Below are positions 1 through 5,047 of a stretch of 5,047 nucleotides of DNA, piece by piece (positions within the stretch are counted from its first letter, which is position 1; each line of letters begins with the position of its first letter). Under the pieces are notes generated by a model, which saw only the letters and a list, made by a program, of their open reading frames with translations, did not search any database and was not told the origin of the DNA. The stretch is from NCBI GenBank assembly GCA_016787105.1, contig JAEUVI010000375.1, forward strand, positions 1-5,047. Direction: 5' to 3'. The position numbers were made by a program, and so were the translations under genes. The DNA is from Chitinophagaceae bacterium. GTDB taxonomy: Bacteria > Bacteroidota > Bacteroidia > Chitinophagales > Chitinophagaceae.

Positions 1-240
1 CCCCCGATGAAAAATTTTGTACTGCCGGGCGGGCATGCTATCGTTTCTCATCTGCATATTGCACGCTGTGTATGCAGGCGGGCAGAACGCTGCGCTGTGA
101 GATTGGAAGTGGAATCATTGGAAACAGAATCATTGATTTTAAAATACCTGAACAGGCTTAGTGACTATTTGTTTGTTCTTTCCCGTTATATTGCTCATCT
201 GCTGAATTCGCCTGAAATTGCCTGGAAGCCGAGGGTTTAG
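1..240 (+). CDS. PduO-type cob(I)alamin adenosyltransferase, C-terminal part (5' end outside window)
   Basis: This is the last 79 residues of an ATP:cob(I)alamin (cob(I)yrinic acid a,c-diamide) adenosyltransferase, the cytoplasmic enzyme that moves the adenosyl group of ATP onto reduced cobalamin to make coenzyme B12. The frame is open from base 1 and stops at TAG 238-240. Visible family landmarks are the loop KNFVLPGG (fragment residues 4-11), the helix HIARCVCRRAER (19-30), whose RRAER stretch forms part of the ATP/cobalamin site and is mutated in human MMAB deficiency, and the C-terminal helix KYLNRLSDYLFVLSR (48-62), followed by the usual short tail with a Trp near the end (IAWKP). The ATG at 7-9 is internal: the codons before it read Pro-Pro, as is usual just ahead of this loop, and a protein starting there would lack the N-terminal ATP-binding P-loop-like region. 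The family is normally about 180-190 residues, so more than half lies to the left. It converges on the ABC ATPase gene. Assignment to the PduO type, rather than the unrelated CobA/BtuR type, is firm from these motifs. Confidence 0.9.
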   Translation, partial: PPMKNFVLPGGHAIVSHLHIARCVCRRAERCAVRLEVESLETESLILKYLNRLSDYLFVLSRYIAHLLNSPEIAWKPRV

Positions 241-247
241 CCCCCAA

Positions 248-321
248 CCCTAAAGGGGGGTAATAATTAAGAGAAAGATTTAATTTCTTTCAAGATTGGT
301 TGTATTAAATCCCCTTTAGGG
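248..321. terminator. Inverted repeat between convergent genes, possible two-way terminator
   Basis: CCCTAAAGGGG at 248-258 is the exact reverse complement of CCCCTTTAGGG at 311-321, giving an 11-bp stem. Nested inside is a second short stem, GAAAGA 273-278 with TCTTTC 286-291. Each arm can also fold on itself: CCCCC 241-245 with GGGGG 255-259, and AATCCC 309-314 (minus one base of slack) around the stop codon of the ABC ATPase gene with GGGATT 319-324. The right arm overlaps that TAA stop (316-318). The position between two converging genes suggests transcription ending in both directions, but neither side has a good T-run, so this is not a textbook rho-independent terminator. C-rich/G-rich pairs of this kind are, from memory, common in Bacteroidota intergenic DNA. 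Confidence 0.4.
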
Positions 322-972
322 ATTCACTATCTTCCCATCTTTCATGTATAAAACTCTGTCTCCAAGTTTTGCCAGTTCTTCATTGTGCGTTACAATCAAA
401 AATGTCTGGCTGAATTTATTTCTTAAATCAAGAAATAACTGGTGAAGTTCTTTTGCATTCGCAGAGTCCAGGTTACCGGTAGGCTCATCGGCAAAAACAA
501 TATCGGGATTATTAATCAAGGCCCTTGCTACAGCTACCCGTTGCTGCTCACCACCTGAAAGTTGGTTGGGCTTATTTTCCATCCGCTGGCTTAATCCGAG
601 CATCGTAAGAAGTTCAGCAGCTTTTTCCTCCACTTCTTTTTTCCGCCTGCCGGCAAGCCAGCCGGGTATGCATACATTTTCGATAGCGGTAAACTCTGGC
701 AGCAAGTGGTGAAACTGGAAAATAAAACCAATGTGCTTATTGCGGAAAGCAGCGAGCTTTTTACCCTGCAATGAGCTAATCGCCGCATTATTCATGATAA
801 CCTCTCCCTGATCAGCCTTATCCAAAGTACCCAAAATATGTAATAGCGTACTTTTTCCTGCCCCTGAAGAGCCCACAATACTTACGATCTCCCCTTTTTT
901 AATGGAAATATCCACACCTTTCAGCACCTGCACCGCTCCGTATGTTTTAAAAATATTTTTTCCCTGTAACAT
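316..972 (-). CDS. lolD: ABC transporter ATP-binding protein, LolD/MacB/FtsE-like
   Basis: A 218-residue stand-alone nucleotide-binding subunit that powers an inner-membrane ABC transporter. Its closest match by feel is LolD, which with LolC/LolE-type permeases releases lipoproteins from the inner membrane to LolA. All ATPase motifs are intact: Walker A GSSGAGKS (34-41), Q-loop Gln86 within FIFQFHHLLPEF, ABC signature LSGGEQQR (138-145), Walker B IVFADEP (158-164) with catalytic Glu163, D-loop NLDS (167-170) and H-loop His196 in IVTHN. The phrase FQFHHLLPEFTAIENV is typical of the LolD/MacB subgroup. The length is normal (LolD is about 230). ATG at 972-970 begins the standard MLQGKNIFKTYG opening and lies about 20 bases below a candidate promoter. 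No permease gene is adjacent in this window, so the partner must be encoded elsewhere and the exact substrate is inferred. Alternatives are the ATPase of a MacB-like exporter or FtsE; FtsE is less likely because no FtsX gene is next to it. Confidence 0.88.
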   Translation of the reverse strand: MLQGKNIFKTYGAVQVLKGVDISIKKGEIVSIVGSSGAGKSTLLHILGTLDKADQGEVIMNNAAISSLQGKKLAAFRNKHIGFIFQFHHLLPEFTAIENVCIPGWLAGRRKKEVEEKAAELLTMLGLSQRMENKPNQLSGGEQQRVAVARALINNPDIVFADEPTGNLDSANAKELHQLFLDLRNKFSQTFLIVTHNEELAKLGDRVLYMKDGKIVNP

Positions 973-997
973 GCAGCCAATTGGGGTTTTAGAAAAT

Positions 998-1028
998 CAA
1001 ATATCTGTAAATACAATCCATAATCAAA
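998..1028 (-). promoter_or_regulatory. Candidate Bacteroidota promoter for the ABC ATPase gene
   Basis: Read on the minus strand, TTTG (1028-1025) is followed after 19 bases by GATATTTG (1005-998), one mismatch from the Bacteroidota -7 consensus TAnnTTTG, with the consensus spacing. Transcription would start near 990-994, leaving a leader of about 20 bases before the ATG at 972. The match was found by eye; short A/T-rich motifs can occur by chance. Confidence 0.42.
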
Positions 1029-1090
1029 AAAGGAAAGTAAGCAACCGGTCAATTTTATGAAATCATTCTACACCGGCCTTACAACACAGA

Positions 1091-1121
1091 TTTGGAAAAT
1101 TCGTTAATAAAACTACTTTTG
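1091..1121 (+). promoter_or_regulatory. Bacteroidota promoter for the acidic DUF2795-like gene
   Basis: TTTG at 1091-1094 (-33 element) and TACTTTTG at 1114-1121 (exact TAnnTTTG -7 element) are separated by 19 bases, matching the consensus for the primary sigma factor of Bacteroidota. Transcription should begin around 1126-1130, giving a leader of roughly 60 bases. That leader contains a purine-rich GGGAGG at 1132-1137, too far from the ATG at 1191 to serve as a ribosome binding site, and a small GGTA-GAG-TACC hairpin at 1136-1146. Confidence 0.6.
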
Positions 1122-1190
1122 CGGAAAATTAGGGAGGTAGAGTACCTGAAAAGTACCCTGTTTTCCGGGAGTTAAAAACCTTTTTGAAGA

Positions 1191-1412
1191 ATGTTCTGGA
1201 CACTTGAATTAGCCTCATACCTGGAAGATGCGCCCTGGCCGGCCACAAAAGATGAGTTGATAGATTATTCCATCCGTAGTGGTGCGCCCATTGAAGTGGT
1301 TGAAAACCTGCAGGAGCTCGAAGATGAAGGAGATGTGTATGAAACCATCGAAGACATCTGGCCCGACTATCCTACACAGGATGATTTCCTCTTTAATGAA
1401 GACGAGTATTAA
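1191..1412 (+). CDS. Small highly acidic DUF2795-like protein
   Basis: A 73-residue protein that I recognise as a small, strongly conserved Bacteroidota protein of the DUF2795 type; its function is not known. The diagnostic part is LEDAPWPATKDELIDYSIRSGAPIEVVENLQEL (residues 11-43 in outline): a WPATK-type turn, a helix, a G-A-P turn and a second helix, as in DUF2795. The second half is an acidic tail with the segments EDEGDVYE and EDIWPDYP. The composition is extreme: 22 Asp/Glu against 2 Lys/Arg by my count. There is no signal peptide, no membrane segment and no cysteine, so it should be soluble and cytoplasmic. ATG 1191-1193 is the only sensible start; the bases before it (TTTTTGAAGA) hold only a weak GAAGA. 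It has its own promoter candidate upstream and a terminator 43 bases after the stop, so it is probably transcribed alone. It could act as a nucleic-acid mimic or an RNA polymerase- or ribosome-associated factor, but that is speculation from charge alone. Confidence 0.85.
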   Translation: MFWTLELASYLEDAPWPATKDELIDYSIRSGAPIEVVENLQELEDEGDVYETIEDIWPDYPTQDDFLFNEDEY

Positions 1413-1454
1413 AGCTATGAGCTGTAGCCCCGTGCTACCAAACTTAAAATAATG

Positions 1455-1485
1455 AAAGCCTCTTGTTACAGAGGCTTTTTATTTT
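1455..1485 (+). terminator. Rho-independent terminator after the DUF2795-like gene, possibly two-way
   Basis: A perfect 9-bp stem, AAAGCCTCT (1455-1463) with AGAGGCTTT (1470-1478), closes a 6-base loop and runs into TTTTT-A-TTTT (1476-1485). It lies 43 bases past the stop at 1412. On the minus strand the same hairpin is followed by CATTATTTT, so it may also stop transcripts coming from fabI, whose stop codon is about 80 bases away. Confidence 0.85.
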
Positions 1486-1509
1486 GTTACCAACAGATTT
1501 ACTACTATC

Positions 1510-1561
1510 AGCTTTTCTTGCGTCGCACTATTCATCGTTCTGTTCGCTACGCAGCTAAGCT
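1510..1561. repeat. Imperfect inverted repeat downstream of fabI
   Basis: AGCTT (1510-1514), TGCGT (1519-1523) and GC (1525-1526) are matched in reverse complement by GC (1546-1547), ACGCA (1549-1553) and AAGCT (1557-1561), with one bulge and a few mismatches around a loop of about 19 bases. The right end touches the fabI stop codon. No T-run follows on either strand, so it is not an obvious terminator. It may be a degenerate intergenic repeat or simply chance. Confidence 0.25.
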
Positions 1562-2376
1562 TACTCCACACCCAACTTCGTCATCACTTCATTACTTACA
1601 CCAGTGGTGGAATATCCGCCATCATGAAACAGATTCTGCATCGTCACCATTTTAGTGAGGTCGGAAAATAATGTGATGCAATAGTTAGCACAATCTTCTG
1701 CTGTTGCATTACCAAGCGGTGCGATAGCATTTGCATAATCATAAAAATCGCCAAAGCCTTTTACACCAGTACCTGCCGTTGTTTTTGTAGGAGATTGCGA
1801 AACTGTATTGATACGCACTTTTTTTGCCAATCCGTAATGATAGCCAAAGCTACGGGCAATAGATTCCAGCATTGCCTTGATATCAGCCATATCGGTATAG
1901 AAAGGATATGTTCTTTGAGCAGCCATATAGGTGAGGGCTACCACACTACCCCACTCATTGATGGCATCCAGCTTTTTTGCCACAGCAAGCATTTTATGCA
2001 ATGACAATGCTGATACATCAATTCCCTTCTGGAAATAATCATAATTCAATTCGGCATATGGTACGTTCTTGCGGATATTCACACTCATGCCAATTGAATG
2101 CAGCACAAAATCAATTTTACCTCCAAGAATCTCCTGTGATTTTGTAAATAACGTGGTTAATTCCTCCACATTTGTCGCATCAGCAGGAATAATTTCCGCT
2201 TCTGTTTTCTCTGCGAGCTTTTTTATTTCTCCCATACGCATAGCAATGGGCGCATTCGTGAGTACAAACCTACCCCCTTCTTCATAAGCCTTCTCAGCTA
2301 CTTTCCATGCGATTGAATTACTATCCAGCGCGCCGGTAATAATTCCTCTTTTTCCTTTCAATAGATTATATGCCAT
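1561..2376 (-). CDS. fabI: Enoyl-[acyl-carrier-protein] reductase (NADH), FabI
   Basis: A 271-residue short-chain dehydrogenase/reductase that catalyses the last step of each fatty-acid elongation cycle, NADH-dependent reduction of trans-2-enoyl-ACP to acyl-ACP in the cytoplasm; FabI is the target of triclosan. Numbered from the ATG, it shows the nucleotide-binding opening KRGIITGALDSNSIAWKVA (9-27), Asp66 in PADAT for the adenine side, LHSIGM (92-97), the FabI pair Tyr150 and Tyr160 with Lys167 in the Y-x6-K arrangement (TYMAAQRTYPFYTDMADIK), QSPTKTTAG (194-202) on the substrate lid, and the C-terminal FHDGGYSTTGV (250-260). The length is normal (E. coli 262). I chose ATG 2376-2374 because MAYNLLKGKRGI is the usual opening in Bacteroidota; the in-frame TTG six bases upstream adds only two residues. 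The gene starts 47 bp below the small membrane gene and I found no convincing promoter in that gap, so it is probably co-transcribed from recN or has an undetected promoter. Confidence 0.96.
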   Translation of the reverse strand: MAYNLLKGKRGIITGALDSNSIAWKVAEKAYEEGGRFVLTNAPIAMRMGEIKKLAEKTEAEIIPADATNVEELTTLFTKSQEILGGKIDFVLHSIGMSVNIRKNVPYAELNYDYFQKGIDVSALSLHKMLAVAKKLDAINEWGSVVALTYMAAQRTYPFYTDMADIKAMLESIARSFGYHYGLAKKVRINTVSQSPTKTTAGTGVKGFGDFYDYANAIAPLGNATAEDCANYCITLFSDLTKMVTMQNLFHDGGYSTTGVSNEVMTKLGVE

Positions 2377-2423
2377 AAACAAGATTTTTGTTTCTTAATG
2401 TGGGTAAAAATAGCAATTATTGA

Positions 2424-2642
2424 TTATTCGGTACCCATCAAAAATGTATAAACTTTTGCAACTAAAAACAGACCTCCGAAATACAAAACGCCAAGCCCGG
2501 CAAAAAGCGCAATTGAATAAAAAAGCAGTTCTAATATCCCCCTGCTCTCCCGTAATCTTTTATTCAGAAAAACATAAAGGTAGTATCCTGCAATAAGCAT
2601 GAAAATAAAAACAGCAAGCGTTATCAGAAACTTATAAACCAT
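2424..2642 (-). CDS. Small two-helix membrane protein, unknown function
   Basis: A 72-residue protein I cannot assign to a family. From the ATG it has two hydrophobic segments, about residues 5-26 (FLITLAVFIFMLIAGYYLYV in outline) and 38-61 (ELLFYSIALFAGLGVLYFGG region, then LFLV), separated by a short basic loop NKRLRESRG (27-35), ending in TFLMGTE. By the positive-inside rule the loop should face the cytoplasm, with both ends outside, making a helical hairpin in the inner membrane. There is no signal-peptidase or lipobox motif. The start is uncertain: ATG 2642-2640 is preferred, while an in-frame TTG at 2660-2658 would add MFKPYT and shorten the gap to recN to 12 bp. It sits between recN (30 bp upstream) and fabI (47 bp downstream) in the same direction, so it is likely in their operon. 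Two strong helices, gene-like spacing and no overlap with another gene support it as real; a role in membrane lipid biology near fabI is only a guess. Confidence 0.72.
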   Translation of the reverse strand: MVYKFLITLAVFIFMLIAGYYLYVFLNKRLRESRGILELLFYSIALFAGLGVLYFGGLFLVAKVYTFLMGTE

Positions 2643-2672
2643 TGTATAAGGTTTAAACAATGGAGTTTTATT

Positions 2673-4331
2673 TTAATTCCCCACCATCTCTCTCGCATTC
2701 TCCATCGCCGCTGCAGTTGGCTTTTCGCCGCTGAGCATTTTCGCAATAGCCGTTATCCGCTCTTCCGTATTCAGTTTACGGATATTCGTTTTTACAGTGT
2801 CTTTTACGATTTCTTTGTACACAAAGAAATGCGCATCGGCCTTGCCTGCAATCTGCGGCTGATGTGTAATGCTTATCAATTGTCTTTTTGCGGCAAGTTC
2901 TTTCATAATGATACCAACCTGCCTCGCTGCTTCGCCTGAAATACCGGAATCAATTTCATCAAATATCAATGTGGGCAAATCAATAGATTGGGCTACCAAC
3001 GATTTTATACAAAGCATTAAGCGGCTCAGCTCACCGCCACTGGCCACTTTGCGCACAGGCTGAAACTGGCCACTTTTATTTGCATCAAATAAAAAATCAA
3101 TCGCGTTGCTGCCATAAAAATTCAACGAGGTTTCGTCCTTTATTTCCACTTTCATTTTCGCATTGGGCATACCCACCTGCGATAATAGTTTGTTCACTTT
3201 ATCTTCCAGTGGTTTTACCTGTTTCTTTCTACCATCACTTATTTTTGTTGCCAGTTGTTTTGCTTCTGCGAATAATTTTTGCGCGGCTTTTTCTTTTTCC
3301 TGTATCTGTGAATCAATATTTAATACTGCCTGCAATTTTTCTTCTAACTGATCTTTTATCGTGAGTAGCTCTTCTGTAGTTTTTACACTATGCTTCTTCA
3401 GTAATTTGTAGCCAAGTGAAAGGCGATCGTTCAGTTGCTGTATTTTAATGGGATCGTAGTTAATATGGTTGTTTATTGAATCTACCTCATCCGCAATATC
3501 TTTCAACTCTATATGGGCCGCCTGCAAGCGCTGTAGCAAAGCTGGCAGTGAGGGATGATATGAAGCATATTGCTGCAACTGGTTCAGTAAAGATTTCAAT
3601 TGCTGTACGGCGGGATTATCACTTTCTTCCAACTCAAAGTATACTTTATTCAGCGCGGCTTTTATGCCTTCAGAATTGCTGAGTAATTTTAATTCCGCGT
3701 CCGATTCTTCCAGTTCATTTTCTTTGAATGCAGCTTCATCCAGTTCAGTAAACTGGAAACGGTTGTAATCCGCTTCTTTATCAAATTGCAACTTGCGGCT
3801 TTTCAATTCTTCTGATTCTCTTGTTACAGCCTGAAACTGCAAATAAACCTGCTGGTAATTATTCAGCAGTTCCATTTGGCCAGCCAGAGCATCCAATACC
3901 TGTCGCTGAAAACTACTTTCTCCAAGGCTTAAAGTATCAAACTGCTGATGCAAATCGACCAACAAAGAACTCAATTCATTTAACTGTGAAAGATTTACAG
4001 GCGTATCATTTATAAAAGCGCGGCTTTTACCATTCGTTCCAATCTCTCTGCGGATGATTACTTCATCGCTGATATCAAAATCGTTTTCTTTTAAAAAAGA
4101 TTGAACATCTTTTTTTCCTTTTGCCTCGAAGCTGCCTTCGACGACGCACTTTTTTTCTTTGTTTACCAAAACGGATGAGTCAGCCCTTTCTCCCAATATT
4201 AATCCCAAAGCACCTACGATGATGGATTTACCCGCACCTGTTTCGCCGGTAATGATATTTAATCTACAAGAAAACTCGATCTCAAGCTTTTCGATGATTG
4301 CGTAATTCTGAATGGAAAGTTTGTGAAGCAT
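2673..4331 (-). CDS. recN: DNA repair protein RecN
   Basis: A 552-residue SMC-like ATPase that acts early in recombinational repair of double-strand breaks, holding DNA ends or sister DNAs together. The order is typical: N-terminal ATPase half with LSIQNYAIIEKLEIEF (5-20) and Walker A GETGAGKS (29-36), the KSRAFIND segment (102-109), then a long helical coiled-coil region (about 150-380, rich in Glu, Lys, Gln and Leu), then the C-terminal ATPase half with signature ASGGELSR (430-437), Walker B PTLIFDEIDSG (453-463) and the H-loop region ISITHQPQIAG (487-497). The length agrees with the family (about 550). The start ATG 4331-4329 gives the standard MLHKLSIQNYAII opening. One difference: the segment after the ATPase start reads DLHQQFDTLSL (126-136), where E. 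coli and Bacillus RecN have an HGQH(E/Q)HQ-like motif. It appears to head a minus-strand operon with the small membrane gene and fabI. No SOS (LexA) box is recognisable, although Bacteroidota boxes vary. Confidence 0.97.
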   Translation of the reverse strand: MLHKLSIQNYAIIEKLEIEFSCRLNIITGETGAGKSIIVGALGLILGERADSSVLVNKEKKCVVEGSFEAKGKKDVQSFLKENDFDISDEVIIRREIGTNGKSRAFINDTPVNLSQLNELSSLLVDLHQQFDTLSLGESSFQRQVLDALAGQMELLNNYQQVYLQFQAVTRESEELKSRKLQFDKEADYNRFQFTELDEAAFKENELEESDAELKLLSNSEGIKAALNKVYFELEESDNPAVQQLKSLLNQLQQYASYHPSLPALLQRLQAAHIELKDIADEVDSINNHINYDPIKIQQLNDRLSLGYKLLKKHSVKTTEELLTIKDQLEEKLQAVLNIDSQIQEKEKAAQKLFAEAKQLATKISDGRKKQVKPLEDKVNKLLSQVGMPNAKMKVEIKDETSLNFYGSNAIDFLFDANKSGQFQPVRKVASGGELSRLMLCIKSLVAQSIDLPTLIFDEIDSGISGEAARQVGIIMKELAAKRQLISITHQPQIAGKADAHFFVYKEIVKDTVKTNIRKLNTEERITAIAKMLSGEKPTAAAMENAREMVGN

Positions 4332-4362
4332 GCACTTATAAGATCATGGATTAACTATAAGG

Positions 4363-4393
4363 CAAATTAACCAAAGAGTAAATAGTACCCAAT
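4363..4393 (-). promoter_or_regulatory. Weak candidate promoter for recN
   Basis: On the minus strand, ATTG (4393-4390) precedes TTAATTTG (4370-4363) by 19 bases. Each element is one mismatch from the Bacteroidota consensus TTTG-N19-TAnnTTTG, and the spacing is right. Transcription would begin near 4356-4358, about 25 bases before the recN ATG. It begins just past the upstream gene's terminator, where a promoter for a new unit would be expected. Confidence 0.35.
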
Positions 4394-4421
4394 AAAAAAC
4401 CCCGTTCTTTTAGGAACGGGG
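4394..4421 (-). terminator. Rho-independent terminator of the zinc-ribbon gene
   Basis: CCCCGTTC (4400-4407) and GAACGGGG (4414-4421) form a perfect 8-bp G+C-rich stem with a 6-base loop. On the minus strand it is followed by six T (complement of A 4394-4399). It lies 29 bases after the stop of the zinc-ribbon gene and points the same way, separating that unit from recN. Confidence 0.9.
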
Positions 4422-4450
4422 AAAATTAAAATCATTTTCTTATTAATGAA

Positions 4451-5047
4451 TTATTTAACTTCTATAGCATTATTCAGATCATCATCCACCAGGATACGGC
4501 CACAGTTTTCGCACACCATTACTTTCTTGCGCTGGCGTATTTCGCTTTGTTTTTGCGGTGGAATATAATAGAAACATCCGCCGCAGGCATCGCGTTCTAC
4601 AGGCACTACAGCAAGTCCATTGCGGTAGCTCTTCCTGATTTTTTCATAACTCGCCAGTAAACGGCTATCCACATGCTCCTTTGCTTCAGTGGCCAGTTTA
4701 TTAAAATGTTTTTCTTCCTTTTCGTTTGCCGCGATAATCTTTTCGAGCTCTCCTTTCTTTGTGCCCAGCACGCTTTCTTTACTCGCAATTGTCTTTTTCG
4801 CCTTTTCCAGCAATACTGCTTTCTCAGCTATTTCTTCGTTAGCGTCTTTGATATGTTTTTCAGCAAGCTTTACTTCCAGCTGCTGCATTTCTATTTCTTT
4901 ATTGATAGCTTCAAACTCACGGTTGTTTTTTACGTTCTCACTTTGCTTTTCATACTTTTTACCAAGAGCCTGCGCTTCCTTTATTGCTTCTTTCTTCTGA
5001 TCAATAAACTGTGTTATTCCGTTTATCTCCTCTTCTATACGAAGCTG
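4451..5047 (-). CDS. Coiled-coil protein with C-terminal C4 zinc ribbon (CdsZ/CT398/HP0958-like), 5' end outside window
   Basis: The frame is open without a stop from the right edge to TAA 4453-4451, giving 198 visible residues; the ATG at 4888-4886 is internal, because the 53 codons before it continue the same family sequence (for example KYEKQSENVKNNREFEAINK). Family members are about 240-260 residues, so perhaps 50 are missing. The visible part is a long charged coiled coil (fragment residues 1 to about 130, Glu/Lys/Ala-rich) followed by a zinc ribbon: CGGC (Cys155, Cys158) and CENC (Cys179, Cys182) separated by a basic stretch KQSEIRQRKK, ending in GRILVDDD. This is the zf-RING_7 (C4-type zinc ribbon) architecture, shared with Chlamydia CT398/CdsZ and Helicobacter HP0958/FlgZ, where it is linked to RpoN stability, flagellar mRNA or secretion. 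Bacteroidota usually lack those flagella, so the role here is unknown; binding of nucleic acid or a scaffold role is an inference. It has its own terminator at 4394-4421. Confidence 0.88.
   Translation of the reverse strand, partial: QLRIEEEINGITQFIDQKKEAIKEAQALGKKYEKQSENVKNNREFEAINKEIEMQQLEVKLAEKHIKDANEEIAEKAVLLEKAKKTIASKESVLGTKKGELEKIIAANEKEEKHFNKLATEAKEHVDSRLLASYEKIRKSYRNGLAVVPVERDACGGCFYYIPPQKQSEIRQRKKVMVCENCGRILVDDDLNNAIEVK

Noticed and set aside
7..240. A complete 77-residue protein starting at ATG 7
   Set aside because: The frame is open to the left edge and the sequence is the C-terminal part of a PduO-type adenosyltransferase; the ATG is internal.
1132..1158. GTACC repeated at 1142-1146 and 1153-1157 in the DUF2795-like leader as a riboswitch or attenuator
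   Set aside because: The leader is only about 60 bases, with a 4-bp stem and no recognised riboswitch core or terminator.
1452..1655. Plus-strand open frame overlapping the terminator and the fabI 3' end
   Set aside because: It starts at the terminator hairpin, runs antisense into fabI and has no family resemblance.
2374..2382. TTG at 2382-2380 as the fabI start
   Set aside because: ATG at 2376 gives the standard MAYNLLKG opening; the TTG adds two residues with no supporting signal.
3080..3364. Plus-strand hydrophobic open frame opposite recN
   Set aside because: It lies wholly antisense to the recN coiled-coil region, and its apparent hydrophobicity comes from reverse-reading Lys/Glu codons; no promoter or neighbour supports it.
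4451..4888. Zinc-ribbon gene starting at ATG 4888-4886
   Set aside because: Fifty-three in-frame codons without a stop lie upstream and continue the family's coiled coil, so the gene is truncated by the window edge rather than starting here.
4689..5000. Plus-strand open frame rich in Ser/Phe/Ala opposite the zinc-ribbon gene
   Set aside because: Its low-complexity composition is the expected antisense reading of a Glu/Lys/Ala coiled coil.
1..5047. Defence island, CRISPR array, insertion sequence, phage remnant or tRNA
   Set aside because: No regularly spaced repeats, transposase or integrase motifs, tRNA-like cloverleaf or known defence domains were seen; all longer genes are recognisable core functions.

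Overview
The window looks like an ordinary chromosomal, mostly housekeeping stretch from a member of the Bacteroidota, probably near the Chitinophagaceae. The basis is the style of the FabI, RecN, DUF2795-type and zinc-ribbon proteins, A+T-rich spacers, start codons without clear Shine-Dalgarno sequences, and two intergenic sites matching the Bacteroidota promoter pattern TTTG-N19-TAnnTTTG (one exact, one with a single mismatch). The lineage call rests on recognition, not on a database search.

Layout from left to right. (1) The 3' end of a PduO-type cob(I)alamin adenosyltransferase gene runs off the left edge (1-240, +). (2) A short convergent spacer with an 11-bp inverted repeat separates it from (3) a LolD-like ABC transporter ATPase (316-972, -). 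(4) A 218-bp divergent spacer carries one promoter candidate for each direction. (5) A 73-residue, extremely acidic DUF2795-like protein (1191-1412, +) is followed by a good rho-independent terminator. (6) A probable minus-strand operon reads recN (2673-4331), then a two-helix small membrane protein (2424-2642), then fabI (1561-2376), with gaps of 30 and 47 bp. (7) A strong minus-strand terminator (4394-4421) ends (8) a coiled-coil plus C4 zinc-ribbon protein gene (4451-5047, -) whose 5' end lies beyond the right edge.

The genes serve separate core functions: cobalamin cofactor activation, lipoprotein or substrate export across the inner membrane, fatty-acid elongation, and recombinational repair. 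Only recN, the small membrane gene and fabI look transcriptionally linked. I see no tRNA, rRNA, CRISPR array, insertion sequence, phage gene or defence cassette, and no convincing new multi-gene system. The least understood items are the acidic DUF2795-like protein, the small membrane protein between recN and fabI, and the coiled-coil zinc-ribbon protein.
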